A stretch of 36,425 bases of DNA from an uncultured Gammaproteobacteria bacterium (GTDB taxonomy: Bacteria > Pseudomonadota > Gammaproteobacteria > SZUA-229): the NCBI GenBank assembly GCA_913065105.1, contig CAJXZZ010000024.1, positions 1 to 36,425 of the forward strand, in the 5' to 3' direction. Positions 1 through 9,746 of the stretch are shown piece by piece (the first letter of the stretch is position 1; each line of letters opens with the position of its first letter). Under the pieces are notes generated by a model. It did not search any database. It was given only the letters and a program-made list of their open reading frames with translations, and had not been told where the DNA came from. The translations under genes and the position numbers were made by a program.

Positions 1-162
1 TTTGCTGCAATGGCGAAGCGTCATATGGCGTTCAAGAAAGTACATCCGGATAGACCACCTACTCACGGCATACCTTACACAGGTATCGAGAATCTGAGAC
101 CAGAAAGTAAAAAGGCGGTTGAGATCTTTATGTTGGGCTTACCGCAAATGCCTAAAAAGTAA
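1..162 (+). CDS. 3' end of an unidentified CDS (partial, ...NLRPESKKAVEIFMLGLPQMPKK*)
   Basis: Open in frame 1 from the window edge to TAA at 160-162, followed by a strong terminator hairpin. Confidence 0.6.
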   Translation, partial: FAAMAKRHMAFKKVHPDRPPTHGIPYTGIENLRPESKKAVEIFMLGLPQMPKK

Positions 163-190
163 GTGGCAGTTCGATTCATAAAAAACGGTT

Positions 191-222
191 AACAAAAAAG
201 GGTGCTTGCACCCTTTTTTGTT
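191..222 (+). terminator. Rho-independent terminator, perfect 15-bp inverted repeat
   Basis: AACAAAAAAGGGTGC-TT-GCACCCTTTTTTGTT, directly after the stop at 162. Confidence 0.85.
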
Positions 223-407
223 ATTGCGAATGCTCTTAGCTGAACTAAAGAAAATTATATAAGCGGTTAGTCGGGATTATCCTTGCAGATATAAACATAT
301 TAATCATGTGTTTAATCTAGCGTTTAAATACGTTAGTGTAATATTTAGCATGATTCTAATGGTGTTAGAACGTTGTGGCATCAAAATATAAAGAGGAAGA
401 GGCAACC

Positions 408-2177
408 ATGAAAAAAACTATACAAGCATTATTGCTGCCGCTGCTGTTAACAGCCACTGCCTGTGATGCGGCAGACAAGTCTGCGCCTGCAGCTTTATCA
501 ACCTCATCAACATCTACGTCCAGCGCTATCGTACACGATGCTGAGTATTACATCCTTGACGCGCAGAATGGCCAGAAGTGGTCTGCTGAAGATAACGAGC
601 TAGACAAAAAACTGGCGGAATTACGCAAGAAACATGGTCGCCCACCCAACCTGATTCACATCATGTGGGACGATACGGCTTTTGGTGATATTGGTATACC
701 AGCTATTCAGAAAGTTCGGGGACTGGAAACACCTAACCTCAATAAGATGGCTGCTGAGGGAATATTGTTTACCCGCATGTATACCGAAGTAGGTTGTACT
801 CCCAGCCGTGCCGCTTCAGCCACTGGTCGTCTGGCGGTGCGCAGTGGCATGTACAATATCGGCATGTTGCTTGAGAGTCATGGTATGCGCGCTGAAGAAG
901 TGACGCTTGCCGAAGTATTATCAAAAGCGGGTTATGCGACAGCATTCCATGGCAAGTGGCACCTGGGAGATATCGAAGAAAGTTATCCTCACAACCAGGG
1001 TTTTGACGAAGCTTTCTTTACCGGTTACAACCAGATACTGTCATTGAATACGCGTGTGGCTGAAGGCGCAAATGCGTCAATAGGATTGTACGAGGACATG
1101 TTGCCACCTGACCCTTACAAGCTTGATGATACTTTTGTAACCAAAGGCTGGGTACAGATGGCCGAAGGTAAGAAAGGTGAGAAAGCTCTTCAGTGGGGTG
1201 ATAACAGTCATGATAATTACATGAAGATTGACCCGGAAGCGCAAAGACGTACGCTGGAATTTATCGAACGTAGTGCAAAAGCCGGCAAACCGTTTTATGT
1301 TGCCAACTGGCCGAACCTGACCAGCTTTATTCCGAATCCAAAAAAATGTTCACAATCAAGAAGCATTTTACAGGATGGCCTGCAGTGTAATATCGATCCG
1401 TTCATCGGAAAGATCATGGATAAACTGAAAGAGCTGGGTATCGCTGAGAATACACTGATCGTTGCCATGGCAGATAATGGCCCGATGTCACACAATCCGC
1501 CACCAGGACTGGGTATGGCAGAAACAATTTTTAGAGGTGGTAAGGGTGATTTTCTTGAAGGTGGTGTTCGCGTGCCTGCACAGGCATGGTGGCCTGGTGT
1601 GATTGAACCGGGTCAGCTTGTTGGTGACATTATTCACGAAACAGATTTTTTTACCACATTTGCTCGTCTGGCAAATGCAAGCGATTACATTCCGCGTGAC
1701 CTAATCATTGATGGTATCGATCAGACCGCGCTGTTGATGAAAGGGGATACCAATGGACGCAGGGACCACGTATTTATATATGCAGGGCCAAGGCTGGGTG
1801 CTGTGGTGAAAGGTAATTACAAGCGCCACTTCATTTCATCAGATCCTGTCGGCGAGGCCAGCGGTATTCCGGCAGCATTCTTTTTCCTGCCTGCTGATCC
1901 GCGTGAGTCATCACCGATGCTAGTGAACCTGATTCATCTTAAGAGTCCGTTTAACCGTATGAAATTGCGCCATGATCTGTGGAAGAAGAAATACCCCGAT
2001 TCACACGAGGTTTACGGTATCCCCTGGACTGGCATAGCAAACGCTACTCCCGAGATACTGGAACTGGCGAAACCAAAAATGGATTTTTCAAAAGTACCAT
2101 TTGATCCACTGGAGTATGTAGAGCACCTTGATCAGATCCCATTTGATCCGACAATGGATCCGGGTATTGGTAATTAG
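408..2177 (+). CDS. Sulfatase family (arylsulfatase-like) lipoprotein
   Basis: CTPSRAASATGR matches the C-x-P-x-R formylglycine motif; metal-binding DDTAFGD and ADNGP segments; lipobox-like LTATAC. ORF opens at 375 but the signal peptide starts at ATG 408 (MKKTIQALLLPLLLTATAC). Confidence 0.9.
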   Translation: MKKTIQALLLPLLLTATACDAADKSAPAALSTSSTSTSSAIVHDAEYYILDAQNGQKWSAEDNELDKKLAELRKKHGRPPNLIHIMWDDTAFGDIGIPAIQKVRGLETPNLNKMAAEGILFTRMYTEVGCTPSRAASATGRLAVRSGMYNIGMLLESHGMRAEEVTLAEVLSKAGYATAFHGKWHLGDIEESYPHNQGFDEAFFTGYNQILSLNTRVAEGANASIGLYEDMLPPDPYKLDDTFVTKGWVQMAEGKKGEKALQWGDNSHDNYMKIDPEAQRRTLEFIERSAKAGKPFYVANWPNLTSFIPNPKKCSQSRSILQDGLQCNIDPFIGKIMDKLKELGIAENTLIVAMADNGPMSHNPPPGLGMAETIFRGGKGDFLEGGVRVPAQAWWPGVIEPGQLVGDIIHETDFFTTFARLANASDYIPRDLIIDGIDQTALLMKGDTNGRRDHVFIYAGPRLGAVVKGNYKRHFISSDPVGEASGIPAAFFFLPADPRESSPMLVNLIHLKSPFNRMKLRHDLWKKKYPDSHEVYGIPWTGIANATPEILELAKPKMDFSKVPFDPLEYVEHLDQIPFDPTMDPGIGN

Positions 2178-2188
2178 TTAACACTTAT

Positions 2189-2218
2189 AAAAAGGACCGC
2201 CCACAAGCGGTCTTTTTT
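2189..2218 (+). terminator. Rho-independent terminator after the sulfatase
   Basis: AAAAAGGACCGC-CCACAA-GCGGTCTTTTTT (one G:U pair), then T-rich sequence. Confidence 0.8.
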
Positions 2219-2294
2219 ATTTAAACGTTATGGAAATAATAAACATGAAGCAATATGTCTTTTTATGTCATTGTGATGATGGCGAGAGGATGAA

Positions 2295-3983
2295 ATGGTA
2301 ATGAGTTCTTATAAGTTTATTTCTGTTTTGCTGTTCGCTTTACTCATGCAATTAGTTACTAGTGTTGTATATGCTGAGTCAAAGTCCGATGTAAAACTTG
2401 TGTTGCAGATAACGGTTGATGGCTTAAGAGCAGACCTGATAAACCGATACCAGAAAAATTTTACGGAAGGTGGCTTTCGTTACCTGATGGAAGAAGGTGT
2501 GGTGTATACCAATGCACACTATCAGCATGCCAATACCGAAACCATCGTCGGTCATACCACGCTGGCAACCGGTGCGTTTCCATCGATACACGGCATGGTT
2601 GGCAATGTCTGGTTTGATCGCGAAGCGGGTGAGCTCGCATACAATATCGAAGATCCCGATAGCCCACTTATCCCGACACGTAAGGACATTGTTACCGGTG
2701 AGCAGCTTGATCCTTCGCAGAAGTTATCGCGGACAAAAGGGCGCTCACCTGATGCAATCCTGGCGGCAACATTAAGTGATGGGCTGGCTGCCTATTATGT
2801 CGGGCGTTCTAAAATATTTGGCGTCTCAGGAAAAGATCGCAGCGCGGTGGCCATGGCCGGACATGTCGGTAAAGCTTTCTGGTATTCCACCAATACTGGC
2901 GATATGGTTACCAGTAAATATTATTACGACGATTATCCCCAGTGGGCGAGCGACTGGAATGCGTTACGTAAGGCAGAAAAACATGCTGGCACATCGTGGC
3001 AATTATCAAACGAAAAATCGACTTATCTTTTAGCGGCGCAGGATGACCGCCCTTACGAAGCCGATCTTAAAGGTTACGGTCGTGTCTTTCCTCACCCGTT
3101 TGGAAAAGTGGACGACAAGTTATTTCCTACCCGTTTACTGGTTAGTCCGGTAGGCGATCAATTGCTCCTCGATTTTTCAAAAACATTAATCAGTGCTGAG
3201 CAGTTAGGGCAGGATGATATTCCTGATTATCTATCGATTAGTTTTTCAGCAGTGGATGTTGTTAATCATTTCTTCGGTCCATCCAGTCTTGAGAACGAGG
3301 ATGTGGTGTTACAACTGGATCGTACCCTGGCTGATCTGTTTAAGTACATCGATAAAACGGTTGGTCTAAAAAATACATTGATCGTATTGTCTGCTGATCA
3401 TGGCATGGCAGACATGCCTGAGTATATGACCGAACAGGGTTATAAGGTGGGTCGCATCAAACAGGAGAAATTAATAGAAATTGCCAACGAGGTAGGCAAA
3501 AAACAATTTGCTATCGATAAGGTCGTGCGATTTTTCTTCCGTCCCTACATGTACCTGGATGAAGAAAAGATATCTAAGGCGAAATTAAAACAGTCAGATG
3601 TAGAGCGTGCTATCGCTGCGGCATTAAGTGAAAGTGAAGGTATAGCGCTAGCGGTACCGAGCAGTGGTTTTTCATCATTACAGACCAGCCCGGTCGTGGA
3701 ACAGATCCAACGTAACTTTCACCCGTCACGCTCTGGTGATATCTACATAGCGCAAGCGCCATATTGGTTCCTGTTTGAAAGTGGCCCGATTTCCGCCATG
3801 CATGGTTCACCCTGGCGATACGATACCCACGTACCAATCATTTTTGCCGGTGCAGGTATTGACTCTGAAGTTGTGCATCGCCTGGTACATCCTGTCGATG
3901 TCGCACCAACCATCGCCAACTTTTTAGGTATGACACCGCCGAGTTCAGCGCAAGGGGTACCTTTAGTAGAAGTCTTTGAGTAG
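2295..3983 (+). CDS. Alkaline phosphatase family protein (PafA-like / type I phosphodiesterase-nucleotide pyrophosphatase superfamily), secreted
   Basis: VDGLRADL, NTETIVGHTTLATG (Thr nucleophile region), SADHGMADMPEY, MHGSPWRYDTHVPIIFAG; N-terminal signal peptide. Confidence 0.85.
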   Translation: MVMSSYKFISVLLFALLMQLVTSVVYAESKSDVKLVLQITVDGLRADLINRYQKNFTEGGFRYLMEEGVVYTNAHYQHANTETIVGHTTLATGAFPSIHGMVGNVWFDREAGELAYNIEDPDSPLIPTRKDIVTGEQLDPSQKLSRTKGRSPDAILAATLSDGLAAYYVGRSKIFGVSGKDRSAVAMAGHVGKAFWYSTNTGDMVTSKYYYDDYPQWASDWNALRKAEKHAGTSWQLSNEKSTYLLAAQDDRPYEADLKGYGRVFPHPFGKVDDKLFPTRLLVSPVGDQLLLDFSKTLISAEQLGQDDIPDYLSISFSAVDVVNHFFGPSSLENEDVVLQLDRTLADLFKYIDKTVGLKNTLIVLSADHGMADMPEYMTEQGYKVGRIKQEKLIEIANEVGKKQFAIDKVVRFFFRPYMYLDEEKISKAKLKQSDVERAIAAALSESEGIALAVPSSGFSSLQTSPVVEQIQRNFHPSRSGDIYIAQAPYWFLFESGPISAMHGSPWRYDTHVPIIFAGAGIDSEVVHRLVHPVDVAPTIANFLGMTPPSSAQGVPLVEVFE

Positions 3984-4082
3984 ATGCGGGCCATATATCA
4001 GTAACTGTATTGTTGTGTGATATCGGAAGTCAGCACATAATGTGGTAACGTTGAAGCCTTGGTTAGACAGTGAATAAATATA

Positions 4083-4949
4083 ATGAGTAGGGGTAAATTT
4101 ATGTTCAATAAAAATTTTATAAAAGTAGCGCGTGCACCAATGGTAGCTGTCATTATTACTTCAGGCATGCTGTTTGGCAGTGCGGCTGCGGCTGATGATG
4201 AATCCGTAGGAGTAGCATTCCCTGATAAATATATGATTCGGTTAGGTAGTTATATCGTTGATGGTTCAGATACCACGTTCAGTGTGTCTTCAGATTTCGG
4301 CGGTCTGGGTACAGTGATCGATTATAGCCGTGACCTCGGTGGTGAAAGCCGTGTTACCATCCCCCGGATCGACGCTTATTACCGCTTCAATCCGCGGCAC
4401 CGCATCGATTTCACTGCCTTTTCTATCGATCGAACAGGCAGTAGAACATTAGAGGTTGATCCGCCGATAGTAATTGATGGTGTAGATTATTCTGGTGGAA
4501 CATTAAACTCAGAAATTAACTACACCTTGTACAAGCTGGGGTATGCCTATTCTTTCTATCATTCATCCAAGGTCGAGTTAAGTCTATCTGCCGGTCTTAA
4601 TTTTACGGAATATGATCTAAAATTCAATGATGGTACCGGCAATAATGCTGAGACAGCCGGTTTTACTGCACCGTTGCCAATGTTCGGTCTGCGTATGGGT
4701 TATGCCATCACACCGAAATGGGCTGTTAATTATGTTGTTGAATCGTTCTTCATCGATTTTGAAGATTCGGTCAGTGGGGCTTTGGTTAATTATGAGCTGA
4801 ATACCGAATACAAGCTGTTCAAGAACTTCGCCATCGGTGCCGGTTTAGCAAGAATAGGTTCATCTCTTAAGGTAAATGCTACTGACATGAAAGGTTCTGT
4901 TTCAGATTCTTATCGCGGTTATACCCTATTTGGTACGTTCTATTTTTAA
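4083..4949 (+). CDS. Outer-membrane beta-barrel family protein
   Basis: Signal peptide; alternating amphipathic strands; terminal aromatic (GTFYF*), typical of outer-membrane barrels. Confidence 0.7.
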   Translation: MSRGKFMFNKNFIKVARAPMVAVIITSGMLFGSAAAADDESVGVAFPDKYMIRLGSYIVDGSDTTFSVSSDFGGLGTVIDYSRDLGGESRVTIPRIDAYYRFNPRHRIDFTAFSIDRTGSRTLEVDPPIVIDGVDYSGGTLNSEINYTLYKLGYAYSFYHSSKVELSLSAGLNFTEYDLKFNDGTGNNAETAGFTAPLPMFGLRMGYAITPKWAVNYVVESFFIDFEDSVSGALVNYELNTEYKLFKNFAIGAGLARIGSSLKVNATDMKGSVSDSYRGYTLFGTFYF

Positions 4950-4969
4950 GAGACGTCTGATTAACCTGT

Positions 4970-5539
4970 ATGTACTTTATTACTATGCCTAAACGTCTTT
5001 TATTTATCTGTCTTGTATCGATCTTTCTACAGGCGTGCTCTGGTATCACAGTCAGTCAGGATTATGAGAAAGAATATAATTTTTCAGGTTTGAAAACATT
5101 CGCATGGAAGCCGAACGAAGATAATGGCTATGGTGTTAAAGATAATGACCTGGTCGATAAACGTATCCGCACGGCCATCGAAAATAACCTGTCAGCTAAG
5201 TCGTATCGACAGCTTGATTCATCTACGCCTGATTTCTTTGTCAGTTATCATCTGACTATAGAGCAGAAGATTACTAGCAGCGGAGTGACCGGGGGCGTTT
5301 CAGTAGGGCGTTCAAGTTACGGTCGTTACGGCGGTGTTGGTATGAGCACTGGTTCCCAGGTTCGCGCTTATGATCAGGGTACATTGTTGATCGATGTGAC
5401 GATACCGCTGGGAGATCAATTAGTCTGGCGCGGGATCTCAACACAGTCTGTTTCCGAGCATTCCAGCCCGGATGAATCGACAGTGAGGATTAATGAGACT
5501 GTAGAGAAGATCCTGGCGCAGTTTCCACCGAAAAAATAA
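4970..5539 (+). CDS. DUF4136-like lipoprotein
   Basis: Lipobox LQAC; DYEKEYNFSGLKTFAWKP and GTLLIDVTIPLGDQLVWRG resemble DUF4136. Confidence 0.75.
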   Translation: MYFITMPKRLLFICLVSIFLQACSGITVSQDYEKEYNFSGLKTFAWKPNEDNGYGVKDNDLVDKRIRTAIENNLSAKSYRQLDSSTPDFFVSYHLTIEQKITSSGVTGGVSVGRSSYGRYGGVGMSTGSQVRAYDQGTLLIDVTIPLGDQLVWRGISTQSVSEHSSPDESTVRINETVEKILAQFPPKK

Positions 5540-5611
5540 CATGGACTTTTTATTGAGTACAACGGCTTCCTTAAATGCCTTCGCCTCATCGATATGGCCA
5601 GTTGATGCCAT

Positions 5612-5710
5612 ATGACGTTTAATAATCACTTCTCTTTACTATTGATTATTGCTGCCATCTCTTTTGATGTGCTTGCAGTAGAAGTACGCAACACGGTCAT
5701 GAGCGGATAG
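5612..5710 (+). CDS. Possible short secreted peptide ORF (32 aa, MTFNNHFSLLLIIAAISFDVLAVEVRNTVMSG)
   Basis: Read by eye; hydrophobic core then VLA-VEV like a signal peptidase site; stop directly abuts the next ATG in the same frame. Confidence 0.25.
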   Translation: MTFNNHFSLLLIIAAISFDVLAVEVRNTVMSG

Positions 5711-5734
5711 ATGTATAAAGAAACTGGATATGGA

Positions 5735-5989
5735 ATGAAAACAACTGGAATGAGCCTGATGATTATAGTTACTTTGAGTCTTTGGCTTAGTGGCTGTTTG
5801 AATAAATATACTATGTCTGAACAAGTGACCTCATATAATACGGGTTGTGCAGCCGAAGATGTACAAGTATTCGATGAAGTAGACAATCTCAATAGTGATC
5901 ATACCTGGACAGCTAAATGTGGAGGAAAAACATATCTTTGTTCTGATCATTCCTCAGCTGGGTCGGTGTGTTATGAAGTTACCGAGTAA
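5735..5989 (+). CDS. Small Cys-containing lipoprotein, unknown function
   Basis: LWLSGC lipobox followed by four further Cys in ~60 residues; ORF opens at 5711, internal Met at 5735 better fits a signal peptide. Confidence 0.55.
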   Translation: MKTTGMSLMIIVTLSLWLSGCLNKYTMSEQVTSYNTGCAAEDVQVFDEVDNLNSDHTWTAKCGGKTYLCSDHSSAGSVCYEVTE

Positions 5990-6100
5990 GTTTAATAGCT
6001 GTTTTAATTAGGTATATTGTGACGTTTTCTATCATGTGCAGAAGTGTTTTTGGTGGGTGATTATCACCATTTTTTTAGATATATTTACGCGTTTGGTTCG

Positions 6101-8326
6101 ATGAATAGATACATGGTAAAGACCCCCTTTCTGTTCTGCTTACTCTTGTTGTGTTGCAATAACCTGCAGGCGGCAGAATATGTTGGTAGAGAGTCGTGTA
6201 CTGACTGTCATACTGAGCAGGTAAGTCTCTGGCAGGGCTCACATCACGATCTCGCTATGCAGCACGCCGATGATGAATCCGTTCTGGGTAATTTTTCTGA
6301 TGTGACTTTCAGTTATGCTGGAGTCGATAGCAAGTTTTATAAAAAGAATAAAAAGTTTATGGTGCGCACTGACGGTGCGGACGGCAAACTGCACGATTAT
6401 GAGATCAAATACACGTTTGGTGTTATACCGCTTCAGCAATACCTGATCGAATTTGAAGATGGCCGTATGCAGGCTTTATCGATCGCCTGGGATTCGAGAG
6501 AAGAATCAGAAGGCGGGCAGCGCTGGTTCCACCTGTATCCCAATGAGAAGATAACGTATAAAGATGAGCTGCATTGGACAAGGGTGTCTTTTAACTGGAA
6601 CGGCATGTGTGCAGAATGCCATTCGACAGATCTGCAGAAAAAATACGACAGCCAAAGTGATACATTTGATACCAGCTGGTCCGAGATCGATGTTTCATGT
6701 GAGGCCTGTCATGGGCCTGCATCTGAGCACGTGAAGTGGAGTGAGAAGAAGCAGGGTTGGAAAGAGATTAAGAACAAGGGATTGAACCTCCTGTTTGATG
6801 AGCGAAAAGGTGTTCATTGGGCATTAGATCCAAAAACAGGCAACGCGCTGCGTAGTCAGCCTCGTGATACAGAAAAAGAGATCGAAGTTTGTGCGCAATG
6901 CCATTCACGGCGAAGTGCGATCTATGAAAATTACCAGCCCGGCAATCCCTTTAGTGACCATTACATGCCTCGCTTGCTGGATGAAGGTATGTATTTTTCG
7001 GATGGCCAGATACAGGATGAAGTCTATGTTTATGGTTCATTCTTACAGAGCAAGATGTATAGCAAAGGCGTAACCTGCAGTGACTGTCATGAACCGCACA
7101 GTTTGCAGCTCAGGCAGGAAGCTAATGGTGTTTGCCTGCAATGCCATACAGCTGAAAAGTTTGATAGCAAAAAACATCACTTCCATGAGATGGGTACTCG
7201 TGGTGCGTCATGTGCAGAATGTCATATGCCGCCGCGAGACTACATGGTGGTTGACCCGAGACATGATCATAGCATTCGTATCCCTCGGCCTGATCTATCT
7301 GTTTCGCTTAATACGCCAAACGCCTGTAACCAGTGTCACCAGGATGAGAGTCCAGAATGGGCCGCTAAACAGGTGGTTCAATGGTATGGAAAAAGTCCTG
7401 TTGGTCATCAGAGCTTCGCCGCAGTACTGGATGCTGGCAGGTCAGGTAAATCTAATGCTGGGAAACTGTTGGCTACGACAATCAGGGATGTGGATACACC
7501 GGATATAGCACGTGCGACTGCAGTCAGTATTATTACGTCATATCTTGATCAAACTAATATCGATGTATTACAAGGCGGGTTGCAGGATGAAAATGCCATG
7601 GTACGTCTTGCCAGTGTGAGCGCGTTAGAAGGCCTGCCGCAGGCAATGCTGGTACAGCTGGCTTTCCCTATGTTGAACGATCCAGTAAAGATGGTGCGTA
7701 TAGAGGCTGCAAGATTATTAGCACCAGTACCGGTAGGTGAGCTAGAGGGCGAGCAGCTATCGATATATACAAATGCCAGCGATGAATACATTGATTCACA
7801 GCAAGTAAATGCAGATCGTCCTGAAGCACAGCTGAACCTGGGCAATTTTTATCTTGCAAAAAACCAGTTAGAAAAGGCGGAAGAGGCTTATAACAAAGCA
7901 ATCAAACTGGATAATGCATTTGTGCCGGCATATATTAATCTTGCTGATCTATATCGAGTGATGAAAAAGGATTTAGCTGCCGAAAATATCTTGCGTAAAG
8001 CAATAAAGATTGCGCCTGATAATGCTGACGCGCATTATGCACTTGGCCTATTGATGATACGACAACAAAAAGTTGATGAAGCGGTTCGATTTTTACAACG
8101 TGCGGCAGGGTTTGATTCATCCAATGCACACTATGTCTATGTCTATGCCGTTGCGTTAAATTCAACAGGTAAAACCTCACTCGCTATTGATGTATTGCAG
8201 GATGCACAGAGTCGTTTTCCACAAGATAGAGAAATTCTCAATGCGTTGATCGCGTTTCATCGAGACGCGAAGAATGATTTTGCAGCGCAGACGTATATGA
8301 AGAAACTAAAAAAACTAAACCAATAA
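6101..8326 (+). CDS. Multiheme c-type cytochrome (8 CxxCH) with HEAT-like and TPR repeats
   Basis: CTDCH, CAECH, CEACH, CAQCH, CSDCH, CLQCH, CAECH, CNQCH; C-terminal TPR units (AQLNLGNFYLAKNQLEKAEEAYNKAIKLD...). ORF opens at 6044; probable start 6101 (MNRYMVKTPFLFCLLLLCC...). Confidence 0.9.
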   Translation: MNRYMVKTPFLFCLLLLCCNNLQAAEYVGRESCTDCHTEQVSLWQGSHHDLAMQHADDESVLGNFSDVTFSYAGVDSKFYKKNKKFMVRTDGADGKLHDYEIKYTFGVIPLQQYLIEFEDGRMQALSIAWDSREESEGGQRWFHLYPNEKITYKDELHWTRVSFNWNGMCAECHSTDLQKKYDSQSDTFDTSWSEIDVSCEACHGPASEHVKWSEKKQGWKEIKNKGLNLLFDERKGVHWALDPKTGNALRSQPRDTEKEIEVCAQCHSRRSAIYENYQPGNPFSDHYMPRLLDEGMYFSDGQIQDEVYVYGSFLQSKMYSKGVTCSDCHEPHSLQLRQEANGVCLQCHTAEKFDSKKHHFHEMGTRGASCAECHMPPRDYMVVDPRHDHSIRIPRPDLSVSLNTPNACNQCHQDESPEWAAKQVVQWYGKSPVGHQSFAAVLDAGRSGKSNAGKLLATTIRDVDTPDIARATAVSIITSYLDQTNIDVLQGGLQDENAMVRLASVSALEGLPQAMLVQLAFPMLNDPVKMVRIEAARLLAPVPVGELEGEQLSIYTNASDEYIDSQQVNADRPEAQLNLGNFYLAKNQLEKAEEAYNKAIKLDNAFVPAYINLADLYRVMKKDLAAENILRKAIKIAPDNADAHYALGLLMIRQQKVDEAVRFLQRAAGFDSSNAHYVYVYAVALNSTGKTSLAIDVLQDAQSRFPQDREILNALIAFHRDAKNDFAAQTYMKKLKKLNQ

Positions 8327-8344
8327 TAGAAGAGGAGATGAGAG

Positions 8345-8590
8345 ATGGATTCAATTGAAACGATCAGAGAATTTTTAGGCTGGTGTTCTGTTATTAATAT
8401 TGGCATGCTGATCATATCTACGGTCATGCTGACGATAATGCGCAGCTGGATCCTCAAGATACATGCAAAAATGACGGGTGTAAGTGAGGCAGAGTTACCG
8501 CGTATTTATATTGAATATCTGGGTAACTACAAGATACTTATTATTATATTTAATGTAGTGCCATATCTATCATTGAGGCTCATGGCGTAA
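8345..8590 (+). CDS. DUF6868-like small membrane protein
   Basis: Two hydrophobic helices with the pattern FLGWCSVIN...AELPRIYIEYLGNYKILIIIFNVVPYLSLRL. Confidence 0.65.
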   Translation: MDSIETIREFLGWCSVINIGMLIISTVMLTIMRSWILKIHAKMTGVSEAELPRIYIEYLGNYKILIIIFNVVPYLSLRLMA

Positions 8591-8635
8591 GCTCTGAGTT
8601 GGAGTCTTAAAGAAAATATATTCTGGAAGTAAAAA

Positions 8636-9199
8636 ATGAAAAATAAACTGCTGTTGTTAATAGTTATGCTATCTGTCGTTTCTGGCTGTTCGACTATGAC
8701 CGCGACTGAAAAAGATCAGAAACGCAGTGAACTGGATACCATGGCTGAAAAAGCCATTGCCGGCCTCATAGAGCAGGATAAAAATGTAAGAACAAAACTT
8801 GATGAGTCATTAGGTTATGGCGTCGCTAATATGAAATTAACCAAAGTGCCGATCGTAGGTGTAGGTGGTGGTGAAGGCGTATTAGTCGATGTTAAGACGC
8901 AGCAGCGTATTTATTTTACTGTCAGCAGGTTTGATCTGGGTGGTGGTTGGGGCGCACGTTCATTTAAGATATTACTGGCAATCACTTCACAGGAAGTGCT
9001 GGATGAACTGAAAGGCGGTAAATGGGAATTTCAGGCCGGTGCTGAGGCGTCAGCCGGCACCGCCAGTGCGGAAGGTTCCTCGAGTAGTTTAAACCAGGGT
9101 TTTAGTATACATGTGTTATCAGACGGTGGTGCCTCAGCTACTGTTACCGCACGCGTTATACGAATTAAAGTAAACAGTGCTCTGACTAAAGATCAATAA
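8636..9199 (+). CDS. Putative lipoprotein, unknown function
   Basis: MKNKLLLLIVMLSVVSGC lipobox. Confidence 0.65.
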   Translation: MKNKLLLLIVMLSVVSGCSTMTATEKDQKRSELDTMAEKAIAGLIEQDKNVRTKLDESLGYGVANMKLTKVPIVGVGGGEGVLVDVKTQQRIYFTVSRFDLGGGWGARSFKILLAITSQEVLDELKGGKWEFQAGAEASAGTASAEGSSSSLNQGFSIHVLSDGGASATVTARVIRIKVNSALTKDQ

Positions 9200-9219
9200 G
9201 GGTCTTTGCCCTTATTTTT
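9195..9219. terminator. Hairpin at convergent gene ends containing both stop codons
   Basis: AATAAGGG-TCTTTG-CCCTTATTTTT; + stop at 9197-9199 and - stop at 9212-9214 lie in the two arms. Confidence 0.75.
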
Positions 9220-9694
9220 CTGCAGCAAAGGTAAAGCTAAAATAATCGCCCAGTGCAGTTTGCATTTCCGCCACGGTGAAGTTTCTGTCGTTCTGGCTGC
9301 CGTACTCCTGGCAGACCATTTTTATAACATCGGTGCCCTTGTCTGAAGACAGGTAGATCTCAGTGTAGAAACGCAAGATGGAAGGTTGTGATATCCAGTT
9401 TTGTCCATCTTCTGTACGGGTTACTTTGAAGTCTTCCGGTTCTATTGTGCGTGGCCCAAATTCTTTTACATCAAGGCGGCAGTTAATCTCGTAATCATTT
9501 TTATCTCTATCAGTGGTTTCTTTTCCCTGTTGAATAACTGCATGGGTATCACGATGTGAGATAGAAAGTTTCTTATTGAGTGACAGTGTTGACCCCTTTG
9601 GTATGCTAAATTCCAATGAATCCGGATCAGTGGAATGGAATGAAGCGCATGAGCTGACAGTGAAGACAGCGATTAGTAGCATCAGTTTTTTCAT
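9212..9694 (-). CDS. Putative lipoprotein, unknown function
   Basis: ORF extends to 9769, but internal Met (MKKLMLLIAVFTVSSC) gives a lipoprotein signal and removes the overlap with the upstream gene. Confidence 0.65.
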   Translation of the reverse strand: MKKLMLLIAVFTVSSCASFHSTDPDSLEFSIPKGSTLSLNKKLSISHRDTHAVIQQGKETTDRDKNDYEINCRLDVKEFGPRTIEPEDFKVTRTEDGQNWISQPSILRFYTEIYLSSDKGTDVIKMVCQEYGSQNDRNFTVAEMQTALGDYFSFTFAAEK

Positions 9695-9746
9695 AGTAAT
9701 AGATCCTCTTCGGTTCCGTAATATTCGTTGTGTTAATGTATTTTTA

